From positions 1 through 39,858 of the forward strand of contig JAIEPT010000168.1 of assembly GCA_019748295.1 (NCBI GenBank): 39,858 bases of DNA. The letters are read 5' to 3'. The notes beneath the pieces are model-generated. The model was given only the letters and a program-made list of their open reading frames with translations. It was not told the DNA's origin and ran no database searches. Each line of letters opens with the position of its first letter. The stretch's first letter is position 1. Source of the stretch: Gemmataceae bacterium (lineage in GTDB: Bacteria > Planctomycetota > Planctomycetia > Gemmatales > Gemmataceae). Below are positions 26,368-34,118 of this stretch, in pieces. The position numbers were made by a program, and so were the translations under genes.

Positions 26368-28194
26368 ATGGTTCGCACGTCTTCGACGCGCCGAAATGGG
26401 CGTCGGCTCCCCCTCACCGTCGGCACGCTGGCCCTTCTCGGCCTGCTTCTCGCCCCATCCAACGTCTCTGCTCAGCCCAAAAAAGCCGAGAAGACCGACA
26501 TCCCGGTCCCGTCGATTCCGGGCATCTACAACATCGACAAGATCAATGAGCTTGTCGAAAAGAACTGGGAAGCCAACAAGCTGACCCCGTCGGCGCGCTG
26601 CTCGGATTTCGAATTCATCCGCCGCGCCTCACTCGACATTATTGGCCGCATCGCGACGGTGGACGAAATCCGCACGTACATGAGCTGGAAGGAAAGCGAA
26701 CGCCGATCCAAGCTCATCGAGCGTCTCGTCGAGTTGGGCGAGTTCAACGAAAACTTCGCCAACCTCTGGACGGTGCTTTTGCTGACCCGCACGGGCTCCC
26801 GCAAGCTGTATCAGGAACAGATGAAGGATTGGCTCGCCGAGGCGTTGAACCATAAGGTGGGCGATCAGGAAGAAGATGAAGACGGGAAAATCATCAAAGA
26901 GAAAAAAGAGACGAAGGGACCACCCGTTTATGATGCCGATTGGTCGAAAATCGCGCGCAGACTGATTGCTGCGACCGGCAAGACCAACGAAAACCCGGCC
27001 GTCAACTTCGTGCTGCACCACATGGGCGAAGACGTGGCCCCGAACGAACGAAATGCCATGGGTCGCTACGACATGGTGCCCGTGACCTCTCGCACCACTC
27101 GTCTGTTCGCCGGCCTTCGCACCCAGTGCACCCAGTGCCACGATCACCCGTTCAACACCGAATGGGGCCAACAGCATTTCTGGGGCATCAACGCCTTCTT
27201 CCGCCAGACCGCTGGCGTGCGTCCTCCGATGATGGCCGCCAAGAAAAACAAGGAACTGAAGGAAGCCCAGCTCGAGCTTCGCGATGAGCCGGGCGTCAAC
27301 ACCAAGGCGATCGTATCGTACGAACGCCGCAGCGGCGTGCTGCTCTACATCGACCCGACCTTCCTCGACGGCAAGAAGATCAAGAGCACCTCGAAGCTGT
27401 CGCGCCGCAAGGAACTCGCGGGCCTCATCACGAAGAGCCCCTACTTCTCCAAGGCCTACGTCAACCGCATGTGGGGCCATTTCTTCGGCAAGAGCTTCAC
27501 GAAGGACGCGATCGACGACTTCGGCGAGCACAACCCCGTGACCAACGAGGAACTGCTCGATACGCTCGCGAAGGAATGGGCTGAGAAGTACAACCACAAC
27601 CCGCGCGTGCTGGTCCGCTGGATCTGCAACAGCAAGGCTTATGGCCTGAGCAGCGTGGCGAACAAGACGAACGACAAGCCGGAAGACGAAGTCTTCTTCG
27701 CTCGCATGCTCCAAAAGCCGATGACCCCCGAGCAGATGTTCGAGTCGATGATGACGGCCACCGCGGTCCAGTCTTCCAAGACGGAGCGCATGGAGACCAA
27801 GGAACGCTGGCTCGACAAGCTCGTCCAAAACTTCGGCAATGACGAAGGGGAAGAGGGCAGCTTCAGCGGGACCATCGTGCAGGCCCTGATCCTCATGAAC
27901 GGCGAAGACATCAACAAGGCCATCAGCGACGAGAAGGTGGGAACGGTTGCCGCGGTGCTGAAGAAGCGGGCCTTCTCGCGAACCGCCGCCAGCGACGCGA
28001 TCAACGACCTGTTCCTCGCCGCCCTCAATCGCCCGGCGACCAAGGCGGAAATTGCGAAGTTCACGGACCCGAAGGTCTTGAACCTGCCGCGTGTGCCGAG
28101 CGCTCCGAGCAACCAGCAGACGTTCTGGACTCGCTACTACCAGGACATTTTCTGGGCGGTCCTCAACAGCAACGAGTTCATCCTCAACCACTAA
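26368..28194 (+). CDS. DUF1549/DUF1553 protein with CxxCH motif
   Basis: A 608-residue protein with an N-terminal twin-basic hydrophobic leader (about 9-35, ending NVSAQ). It has the planctomycete DUF1549 region (about 55-260; RRASLDIIGRIATVDEI, FANLW) and DUF1553 region (about 370-605; RKELAGLITKSPYFSKAYVNRMWGHFFG...DDFGEHNP). CTQCHDHPF (254-262) contains a CxxCH that can bind covalent heme. The usual N-terminal planctomycete cytochrome domain is absent, so the chain is short for the family. Cofactor and substrate are unknown; partnership with DUF1501 proteins is known from conserved gene pairs, but here no DUF1501 gene is adjacent. GGGAGA lies upstream of the ATG. Confidence 0.9.
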   Translation: MVRTSSTRRNGRRLPLTVGTLALLGLLLAPSNVSAQPKKAEKTDIPVPSIPGIYNIDKINELVEKNWEANKLTPSARCSDFEFIRRASLDIIGRIATVDEIRTYMSWKESERRSKLIERLVELGEFNENFANLWTVLLLTRTGSRKLYQEQMKDWLAEALNHKVGDQEEDEDGKIIKEKKETKGPPVYDADWSKIARRLIAATGKTNENPAVNFVLHHMGEDVAPNERNAMGRYDMVPVTSRTTRLFAGLRTQCTQCHDHPFNTEWGQQHFWGINAFFRQTAGVRPPMMAAKKNKELKEAQLELRDEPGVNTKAIVSYERRSGVLLYIDPTFLDGKKIKSTSKLSRRKELAGLITKSPYFSKAYVNRMWGHFFGKSFTKDAIDDFGEHNPVTNEELLDTLAKEWAEKYNHNPRVLVRWICNSKAYGLSSVANKTNDKPEDEVFFARMLQKPMTPEQMFESMMTATAVQSSKTERMETKERWLDKLVQNFGNDEGEEGSFSGTIVQALILMNGEDINKAISDEKVGTVAAVLKKRAFSRTAASDAINDLFLAALNRPATKAEIAKFTDPKVLNLPRVPSAPSNQQTFWTRYYQDIFWAVLNSNEFILNH

Positions 28195-28219
28195 GGCGAG
28201 CGGCAGGAGCTCGTCTACC

Positions 28220-28332
28220 TCCCTCTCCCTCCGGGAGAGGGTTGGGGTGAGGGCGCCTTTACTCGCGTAACGTCAGGTCGCACGCCCTCACCCCCGGCCC
28301 CTCTCCCGGACTCTCCCGGAGGGAGAGGGGAG
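28220..28332. repeat. Pyrimidine-rich inverted repeat
   Basis: Inverted arms CCCTCTCCCTCCGGGAGAGG ... GGTGAGGGCG (from 28220) and the complement ending at about 28332, separated by about 25 bp. It lies 25 bp past the DUF1549/DUF1553 stop. A second copy, with a longer and different centre, is at 39607-39752. Confidence 0.75.
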
Positions 28333-28381
28333 AAATGCAGGCGCCGCTCGCCTAAACGCGGTTTGAGAACGACGCATCACG

Positions 28382-28416
28382 AAGCCCAGGCCCCAAAAGG
28401 CCTGGGCTTTGTTCGT
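28382..28416 (+). terminator. Hairpin between convergent genes
   Basis: An 11-bp perfect stem (AAGCCCAGGCC with GGCCTGGGCTT, loop CCAAAA) followed on the plus strand by TGTTCGTC, a weak T-rich tail. It sits between the DUF1549/DUF1553 gene (plus) and the kinase gene (minus) and probably stops transcription from one or both. Confidence 0.6.
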
Positions 28417-28444
28417 CTTCCGCGAAGCCGGCGAGCAGCCGCTC

Positions 28445-30070
28445 TCAGGCGGCTGGTACAGCACCCGTGCCACCCAAACTCAGCCGGCGAGGATTTTCAA
28501 TAGAGTTGAGCGTTTCCGCAATCTGTCGCCACCACGCTTTCCAGCCTTCCTTCGGTTTCAATCCCCAGCGCAGGTAACGACGCAGAAACCGCAATTGGTC
28601 GCTACGGCTGGCTTCCGCGGCGAGGCAGGCTAGGTCGCGTTGTCGATCGCTTTCGCCGATATGGGTTTGCAACCGCATGCGGGTCAGATCGACGAACCAG
28701 AGGCCATTTCTGACGCGGGGGAACAGCGAAGGCGGATTGGGGTAGATCCAGGCATCGCCGTCCGGGACGACGGCGATCGACTCGAAGTCCGGCGCGGGCC
28801 ACAATACGCCGCGATCGTGCAAATCACGGAAGGCGTCAGCCAATCGGCGGATCCAATAGCGGCGATCCGCAAGCGATGCGGTGCGCAGCAAGGCGGAAAG
28901 CAGCCGCGATTTTGGAAGCGTGGTGGTCAGCAGTTGGCCGCCGAGGCCGTCGTTGCGAATAACGGCGGCGAGGGTTTCCGCCGTCGGCAGCCCGCGTTCG
29001 CGAAACGCCTGGCTCGCTTTCCATGCGGCCTTCGTCGAACCCGTGTCAACGATTGCCGTCCAACGGCATCGGCCCTCATCCGCCTCCGTAGGCTCGAACG
29101 ATTCGTCAGCGGGGCGTGCATTCCAGCGTTGCGTCGCGAGCAGCGATTCGTCCAAACCGCGGACCGCATGGCTGTGAGTCGCGCCGGCGGAGAGGCGCTG
29201 GTAGTAGCGATTGTTGCCCAGGCAACGGGATTCGCGACCTCGCCAGAGCGCGAGGCTGTATTCCGCGGAGCGTTGTTCGAGTTCGTTCGCCAGCGAAACG
29301 GCATCGTGGCCGAACTTCTTCCAGGGAAGAAGCGGATTCGCTTCGGCGTAGCTTTTCCAGAAACGAAGCCGATCGGTTCGCTCGGTATGCAGGCGAAACC
29401 AGGCGTTGAGCATCGCCAGGTTTGCGAGCCGTCGTTCGCCTTCGAGAGGCCGAACGAGCGCGACCGCATCCAGGTCGATCAGGAACAGGCGAGGCGTTTC
29501 GCCTTCCATGCGGACAAGCAGGTTCCCCGCATGCAAATCGCGATGCTCGACCCCCGCACGATGCATCGCGGCGATTAGCGAACCCAGCGCCCGCGCGATC
29601 GATTGGCGAAGCGGGGTCTGCGCGGCAGCGTCATGCGATTGGAAGGTTCGCAGAAAGTAGAGATGCAACGGCTCGACGTTTTCCAGCGTTCGCGTGAACA
29701 GATACGATTCGCCTCCCCGTTCCGCCCACGCGAGGGCTTGCGAAGTGGGAATGCCTCGCTCTTGAACGGCTTCGATGAGCCCAAACTCGCGACGCGCCTT
29801 GGGCCCGCGCATCCAACCACGCATGCGTGCTCGCCAATTCGGAATCAGGTTTTTCTTGAGATGAAACGACACGCTCGGCAATTCGACGTGCCACACGATC
29901 CGATGCGGCCCCTGCTTGACGACTTTCGCCTGGCCCAAGGCGATCCAGCGTTCAATCGGAAGGGAGGGCTCGCGTTCGAAGAGCGAAGCGAATTCCAAAG
30001 CGCCCGGGCGATGATGCAACACCGTGCCGTCAGCGAGCGTGCGCGATAACGAGAACACTTCGGCCGCCAT
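28445..30070 (-). CDS. Tandem WaaP/Kdo-kinase-like kinase and pseudokinase
   Basis: A 541-residue cytoplasmic protein with two kinase-like halves. Half one (about 40-260) has the small-lobe lysine candidate FHLKK (69-73), the catalytic loop HRDLHAGN (177-184: D179, N183) and IDLD (198-201, metal-binding D199), as in the WaaP/KdkA family that phosphorylates heptose or Kdo in LPS inner core. Half two (about 335-510) repeats the layout (RERGLPTAETLA like QERGIPTSQALA; LHDRGVLWPAPDFESIAV at the catalytic loop; FVDLTRMRL) but lacks the catalytic Asp and Asn, so it should be inactive. Start ATG lies 3 nt past the smpB stop, so they are one operon. Role in LPS phosphorylation is inferred; a protein target is possible. 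Confidence 0.75.
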   Translation of the reverse strand: MAAEVFSLSRTLADGTVLHHRPGALEFASLFEREPSLPIERWIALGQAKVVKQGPHRIVWHVELPSVSFHLKKNLIPNWRARMRGWMRGPKARREFGLIEAVQERGIPTSQALAWAERGGESYLFTRTLENVEPLHLYFLRTFQSHDAAAQTPLRQSIARALGSLIAAMHRAGVEHRDLHAGNLLVRMEGETPRLFLIDLDAVALVRPLEGERRLANLAMLNAWFRLHTERTDRLRFWKSYAEANPLLPWKKFGHDAVSLANELEQRSAEYSLALWRGRESRCLGNNRYYQRLSAGATHSHAVRGLDESLLATQRWNARPADESFEPTEADEGRCRWTAIVDTGSTKAAWKASQAFRERGLPTAETLAAVIRNDGLGGQLLTTTLPKSRLLSALLRTASLADRRYWIRRLADAFRDLHDRGVLWPAPDFESIAVVPDGDAWIYPNPPSLFPRVRNGLWFVDLTRMRLQTHIGESDRQRDLACLAAEASRSDQLRFLRRYLRWGLKPKEGWKAWWRQIAETLNSIENPRRLSLGGTGAVPAA

Positions 30071-30073
30071 CGC

Positions 30074-30556
30074 TTACCGTCCCGGCTTGCGCGACATGGC
30101 TTTGCGGATTTCTTTTTGAGCTTCCGCCTTCTTGGCCGACTCCCGTTTGTCGTGGAGCTTTTTGCCGCGGGCGATGGCGATTTCGACCTTGGCCCGGCCA
30201 TCCTTGAAGTACATCCGCAACGGGATCAGCGTGAATCCCTGTTCGGTCGATTTCTCAGCGAACTTTTCGATCTCTTGGCGATGCATGAGCAACTTGCGTG
30301 GCCGCTTGGGGCGATGGTTGAGCCGATTGCCCATCGAGTATTCAGGGATGTCGGCATTGAGCAGCCAAACTTCGCCATCCTGGATGCGGGCGTAGGCGTC
30401 TTCCAGATTGCCGTGGTGCTCGCGCAGGCTCTTCACTTCGGTGCCGACGAGCACGATGCCGCACTCCATGGTGTCGAACACTTCGTATTCGTGATATGCC
30501 CGCTTGTTCTTGCAGATGGGGATCGTGTCGTCGTCTTTTTTCTGGGCTTTGGCCAT
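30074..30556 (-). CDS. smpB: SsrA-binding protein SmpB
   Basis: A 160-residue SmpB, the partner of tmRNA in trans-translation that rescues stalled ribosomes. Signatures: ICKNKRAYHEYEV (14-26), GIVLVGTEVKSLREHHGNLEDAY, EVWLLNADIPEY, and the C-terminal LIPLRMYFKDGRAKVEIAIARGKKLHDKRES followed by a basic tail. Length is typical. The ATG at 30556 is chosen because the following residues match the family; upstream codons to 30616 do not. No tmRNA gene (ssrA) is seen in the window. The kinase gene follows after 3 nt. Confidence 0.97.
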   Translation of the reverse strand: MAKAQKKDDDTIPICKNKRAYHEYEVFDTMECGIVLVGTEVKSLREHHGNLEDAYARIQDGEVWLLNADIPEYSMGNRLNHRPKRPRKLLMHRQEIEKFAEKSTEQGFTLIPLRMYFKDGRAKVEIAIARGKKLHDKRESAKKAEAQKEIRKAMSRKPGR

Positions 30557-30658
30557 GGGGCGACTGCTTCCGCCGACGGATGATGCATGCCGTTGGGATG
30601 GGACACCCGCGGACACGCAAGGCGCCCGCGGGGTTCGTATCCGTCATGGTAGCCGAAA

Positions 30659-31987
30659 TCAGAAGATCCGGCGAATGACGTTGGCCGTGCTCGGCAGGAT
30701 GGGGTTGGGGCGGTTGGCGATGTCGTAGACCATGCCGTGCGGATCGACGCCGAGGTTTTCGTAGATCGTCGCCAACACGTCGTGGTAGTGAATGGCGTCG
30801 GTTCGCACCTGTCCGCCGATCGAATCGGTGGCGCCGATGACTTGGCCGGTCTTCATGCCGCCGCCCGAAAGCAGGGCGAAGTTGACCGGGGCCCAATGAT
30901 CGCGGCCCGCATCCTTGTTGATCTTCGGCGTGCGACCGAACTCGCCCCAAACGCAAACGGTCACGTCCTGATTCAGGCCACGCTGGTAAATGTCTTCGAT
31001 GAGCGCGGAAACGCCGGCATCGAACGTCGGCAGATGGCGACGCATGTGGCTGAAATTGCTGCCGTGCGTGTCCCAGAAACCATAAGCGACCGTCACGACG
31101 CGGGCGCCCGCTTCCGTCAACCGGCGGGCCATCAGCAGCTGATCGTTCCAAAGCGGAGCGCCATCGCCCAGGTGCGTGCTCGATCCGCGGCCATACCGGT
31201 TGCGGACCGAATCGGGTTCCTTCGTGATGTCGAGGGCTTCGGTCATCTTGTTCGAGGTCAGCACCTCGTAGGCCATCTCGTGGAAGGTATCGACGCCCCT
31301 TCGCGTCGTGCCGTCCGCATTGCGGCCGAAGGCGCCGTCGAGTTGCGACACGAGGCTGCGGCGATCCTGAAGTTGATCGACCGTGACGCCACGAGGCCGC
31401 ATGACGGCGATGTCTTCGCCATCGACGCGAACGCCGGACGCCGCGGCGCCGAGCAGCGCGGGGCCGGGGCTGTTGTAAGGCCGATGCTGCATCGTGGGAA
31501 ACAGATCGACGAACGCCGGCATCACGGGATCGGTGCGGCCCAGCATGCGTGCGGTCACCGAACCGAAGTGCGGCCGATTCTCGCGCCGCGTTCGGTCCAT
31601 GCCGAAACCGGTGGACGTCTGGAAGCTCGAATGCTCGTCCGCGAAACCGACCAATGAGCGAAGCACGACGAGCTTGTCCATCACGCGGCTGATGCGCGGC
31701 AGATATTCGCCGACCTGAGTGCCGGGGACATTGGTCGAAATCGGTTTGAACTCGCCGCGAACCTCGGCGGGGGCGTTCGGCTTCAGGTCGAACGTCTCGT
31801 GGTGCGACATGCCGCCCGAGAGGTAGACCATGATGACCGACTTGTGCGACCGCCGGCCCGAAGCGGACTCGGCTCGCAGCAGGTTGGGCAGCGTGAGCCC
31901 GCCGATGCCGAGGGCGCCGAGTTGCAGAAAGGAGCGACGGGAGAGGCCGTCGCAAAAGCGGTTCGGTTGTCCGAGGATATTCAGCAT
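30659..31987 (-). CDS. DUF1501 protein (second copy), Tat-exported
   Basis: A 442-residue DUF1501 protein with a twin-arginine signal (LSRRSFLQLGALGIGGLTLP; RR at 17-18). Family motifs: VIMVYLSGGMSHHETFDLKP, PAFVDLFPTMQHRPYNSPGPALLG, LLMARRLTEAGARVVTVAYGFWDTHG and WGEFGRTPKINKDAGRDHWAPVNFALLSGGG. It is a more canonical member than the one at 22044 and differs from it in length and spacing of motifs, so it is a diverged paralogue and not a recent duplicate. The gene upstream on the same strand is a sulfatase; the usual DUF1549/DUF1553 partner is not adjacent. Confidence 0.92.
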   Translation of the reverse strand: MLNILGQPNRFCDGLSRRSFLQLGALGIGGLTLPNLLRAESASGRRSHKSVIMVYLSGGMSHHETFDLKPNAPAEVRGEFKPISTNVPGTQVGEYLPRISRVMDKLVVLRSLVGFADEHSSFQTSTGFGMDRTRRENRPHFGSVTARMLGRTDPVMPAFVDLFPTMQHRPYNSPGPALLGAAASGVRVDGEDIAVMRPRGVTVDQLQDRRSLVSQLDGAFGRNADGTTRRGVDTFHEMAYEVLTSNKMTEALDITKEPDSVRNRYGRGSSTHLGDGAPLWNDQLLMARRLTEAGARVVTVAYGFWDTHGSNFSHMRRHLPTFDAGVSALIEDIYQRGLNQDVTVCVWGEFGRTPKINKDAGRDHWAPVNFALLSGGGMKTGQVIGATDSIGGQVRTDAIHYHDVLATIYENLGVDPHGMVYDIANRPNPILPSTANVIRRIF

Positions 31988-32309
31988 TTTCCCATCGCTT
32001 CAAGGCGGGAGCATCGCGGGATGGTTCCGGGCAGGCAGGAGGAACCAGTGAGGGAGATAGCAGCAGTCTACCACGTCGTTAACGCTGCGCGAAGACGCCA
32101 GCGTGAGAAATGCAGCGAGGGCCTGTCTTCCGCTTGCGGCTGCTTAGCGATCCGGATCGATTCGAGCGAACGCTAAAGCGATTGGCGAGTCGTAATGCGA
32201 AACCGCTTACTACGTGCGCGGCTCTTGCGCAACAAGGATGTCCGCTTCCGTATATCCGTGTTCTCTGCGCCTCTGCCGTCAGCAACGTTTTCGAGCGAGC
32301 GAAGTCGCC
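31988..32309. other. Intergenic stretch between sulfatase and DUF1501, nothing seen
   Basis: No frame on either strand looks like protein. A small palindromic word, CGCTAAAGCG, occurs at about 32172, and a GCGAGCGAAGTCGC near 32297, both like weak hairpin cores, but there is no paired inverted element as elsewhere in the window. The part near 31990-32060 should hold the DUF1501 promoter. Confidence 0.4.
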
Positions 32310-33740
32310 TCACTTCGGGTCGCCGCCGAATTGTTTCCAGTAAAGCTCATGAAACGTGTTGTACTTGGGCCCCACGGCATCCTCGTTCGCCAACGACGGC
32401 TGAATGTCCTGCCACCAGCGGTCGTACTCCGCCTCCATGCGTCGGGCGATCTCCGGATGCTTGTCGATCACGTTGAACTTCTCGCCCGGATCCGCCTTCA
32501 CATCGAACAGTTCCCATTCGGGCTTCTGCTTTTTGCCAGGCGTGCGGACCATCTGATAACGCGTCGTGCGGACGCTGCAATGGAAATGCTTCGAGTCCGC
32601 CGCCTTCCCTTTCGCCCAACGGCCCACGTGCGTGAACAGCGTGCGGTCGGGCCAATCGGCATTGCGGTCCTTCAAGAGCGGCACGAGGCTGCGGCCATCC
32701 AGTTTCAGGTTCTCCGGAATCGTCGCTCCGGTGATTTCCGCGAAGGTGGGAAAAATATCGAGGTGGGCCGTGAGCCGATCGACATCCACGCCGGCGGGGA
32801 AGCGGGCGGGCCAGGAGAAGAAGAACGGGACACGTGTGCCGCCGAGATACGGAGTGACCTTCGAGCCGCGCATGCCGGCATTGAAGATCGGTACGCCGAC
32901 GGTGCCGCCGTTGTCGGTCATGAAAACGAAGATGGTGTCCTCTTCGAGATTCCATTCCTTGAGCTTGGCGAGCAGTTTCCCAACATTGTCGTCGATGTTG
33001 CTGATCATGCCGAAGAACTTGGCCGCATCGGGAGTCGTTTTGCCCGCGTACTTCGCTTCATCCTCATTGCGAACGACGAGCGGCATATGCGGGGCGTTGG
33101 TTGCGATCCAGCAGAAGAAGGGTTCCTTCTCGCCGCGGCGCGAATCGATCCAGCGCAGCGCTTGATCGAAGAAGACGTCGGTGCAGTAGCCTTTCGTTTT
33201 GACGAACGTGCCGTTGTGCAGAATCGCGGGATCAAAGTACTTGTTCCCCGGCGCATCGCCGCAACTGCCCGGATAGGTCTGCCCGATGCCGCCGGCTCCA
33301 TGAATGAATACCTCATCGAACCCGCGGCGATTCGGCTGATAGGCCGCTTCATCGCCGAGGTGCCATTTGCCGAAGATGCCGTTGAAGTAGCCGACGCTCT
33401 TGAGCAATTGGGCGAGCGTGTACGCGGAGAGGGAAAGCCGCTCGCGCTCGTTGATGGTGTGCGTGACGCCCGAGCGGAACTCATGGCGGCCCGTCATCAG
33501 TGCGGCCCGCGTTGGAGCGCAAGTAGGGCTGACGTTGAAATCGGTGAACCGCACGCTGCGTGCATAAAGCTTGTCGATGTTCGGCGTTTTCAAGATCGGA
33601 TTGCCATGGCAGGAAAGGTCGCCGTAGCCCTGATCATCGGTGATGACGAAGACGATGTTCGGCTTTCGCTTGGTTTTCGGCCCGTCCGCATGGAGCGGGC
33701 CAATGAAAGCGAACAGGGCGAGGATTACCGCGAAGCGCAT
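32310..33740 (-). CDS. Type I sulfatase (arylsulfatase family), exported
   Basis: A 476-residue sulfatase with signal peptide (MRFAVILALFAFIGPLHA). The active-site signature SPTCAPTR (71-78) has C74, to be converted to formylglycine, within C-x-P-x-R. Metal ligands D35 and D36 (ITDDQGYGD), GKWHLG (124-129, K125 and H127) and the FMTDNGG motif are present, as is the C-terminal WELFDVKADPGE. It hydrolyses sulfate esters, probably of extracellular polysaccharides, but the substrate cannot be read from sequence. It needs a formylglycine-generating enzyme, which is not in the window. ATG at 33740 has GGAG 9 nt upstream and begins the signal peptide. Confidence 0.93.
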   Translation of the reverse strand: MRFAVILALFAFIGPLHADGPKTKRKPNIVFVITDDQGYGDLSCHGNPILKTPNIDKLYARSVRFTDFNVSPTCAPTRAALMTGRHEFRSGVTHTINERERLSLSAYTLAQLLKSVGYFNGIFGKWHLGDEAAYQPNRRGFDEVFIHGAGGIGQTYPGSCGDAPGNKYFDPAILHNGTFVKTKGYCTDVFFDQALRWIDSRRGEKEPFFCWIATNAPHMPLVVRNEDEAKYAGKTTPDAAKFFGMISNIDDNVGKLLAKLKEWNLEEDTIFVFMTDNGGTVGVPIFNAGMRGSKVTPYLGGTRVPFFFSWPARFPAGVDVDRLTAHLDIFPTFAEITGATIPENLKLDGRSLVPLLKDRNADWPDRTLFTHVGRWAKGKAADSKHFHCSVRTTRYQMVRTPGKKQKPEWELFDVKADPGEKFNVIDKHPEIARRMEAEYDRWWQDIQPSLANEDAVGPKYNTFHELYWKQFGGDPK

Positions 33741-33862
33741 GTCGAATCTCCGAAGGATGCGCACCGTTGTACCCGAGCGCGGCATGCGATGCAGCGAAAT
33801 AAAGTTCCGCCAAGCGGCAGATCGCTGATCGGCTAAAATGAGCGCGTCTTGGAGATATGCTG

Positions 33863-34099
33863 ATGCCGATTCATGATTGGACGCGAGTCAGTGCGGGCAC
33901 GTGGCATGACTTTCATGTCGCGTGGATCGCCGAACTGCGGAATGTCCTCAACGAGCGAGTGCTGCCGGCCGGATACTACGCCCAAGCGGAGCAGATGGTG
34001 GGAGCGATGGGGCCGGATGTGCTCGCTCTCGAGACCGATGAAGACGCCAAGGAAGGAATTATTTTCTTCACGGCGACACTGCGGAGAAACAGGTTCTAG
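33863..34099 (+). pseudogene. Truncated MPIHDW-family (DUF4058-type) fragment
   Basis: The 78-residue frame starts MPIHDWTRVSAGTWHDFHVAWIAEL, runs through ERVLPAGYYAQAEQ and GPDVLALE, and then ends in unrelated-looking sequence (DAKEGIIFFTATLRRNRF). Full members of this family, frequent in planctomycetes, are normally over 200 residues and continue past this point. Here the central and C-terminal parts are missing, so I call it a 3'-truncated remnant, though a short functional form cannot be excluded. GGAG lies 9 nt before the ATG. It ends 20 bp before the stop of the minus-strand gene. The family name is recalled, not checked. Confidence 0.7.
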
Positions 34100-34118
34100 C
34101 GAGCAAAGGCTCTTGCGA

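Noticed and set aside
26629..28191. A 520-codon minus-strand frame opposite DUF1549/DUF1553
   Set aside because: No recognisable domain; the plus strand carries all family motifs and a good start.
32214..33836. A 540-codon plus-strand frame opposite the sulfatase
   Set aside because: Shadow of the sulfatase, which has its full active-site signature on the minus strand.
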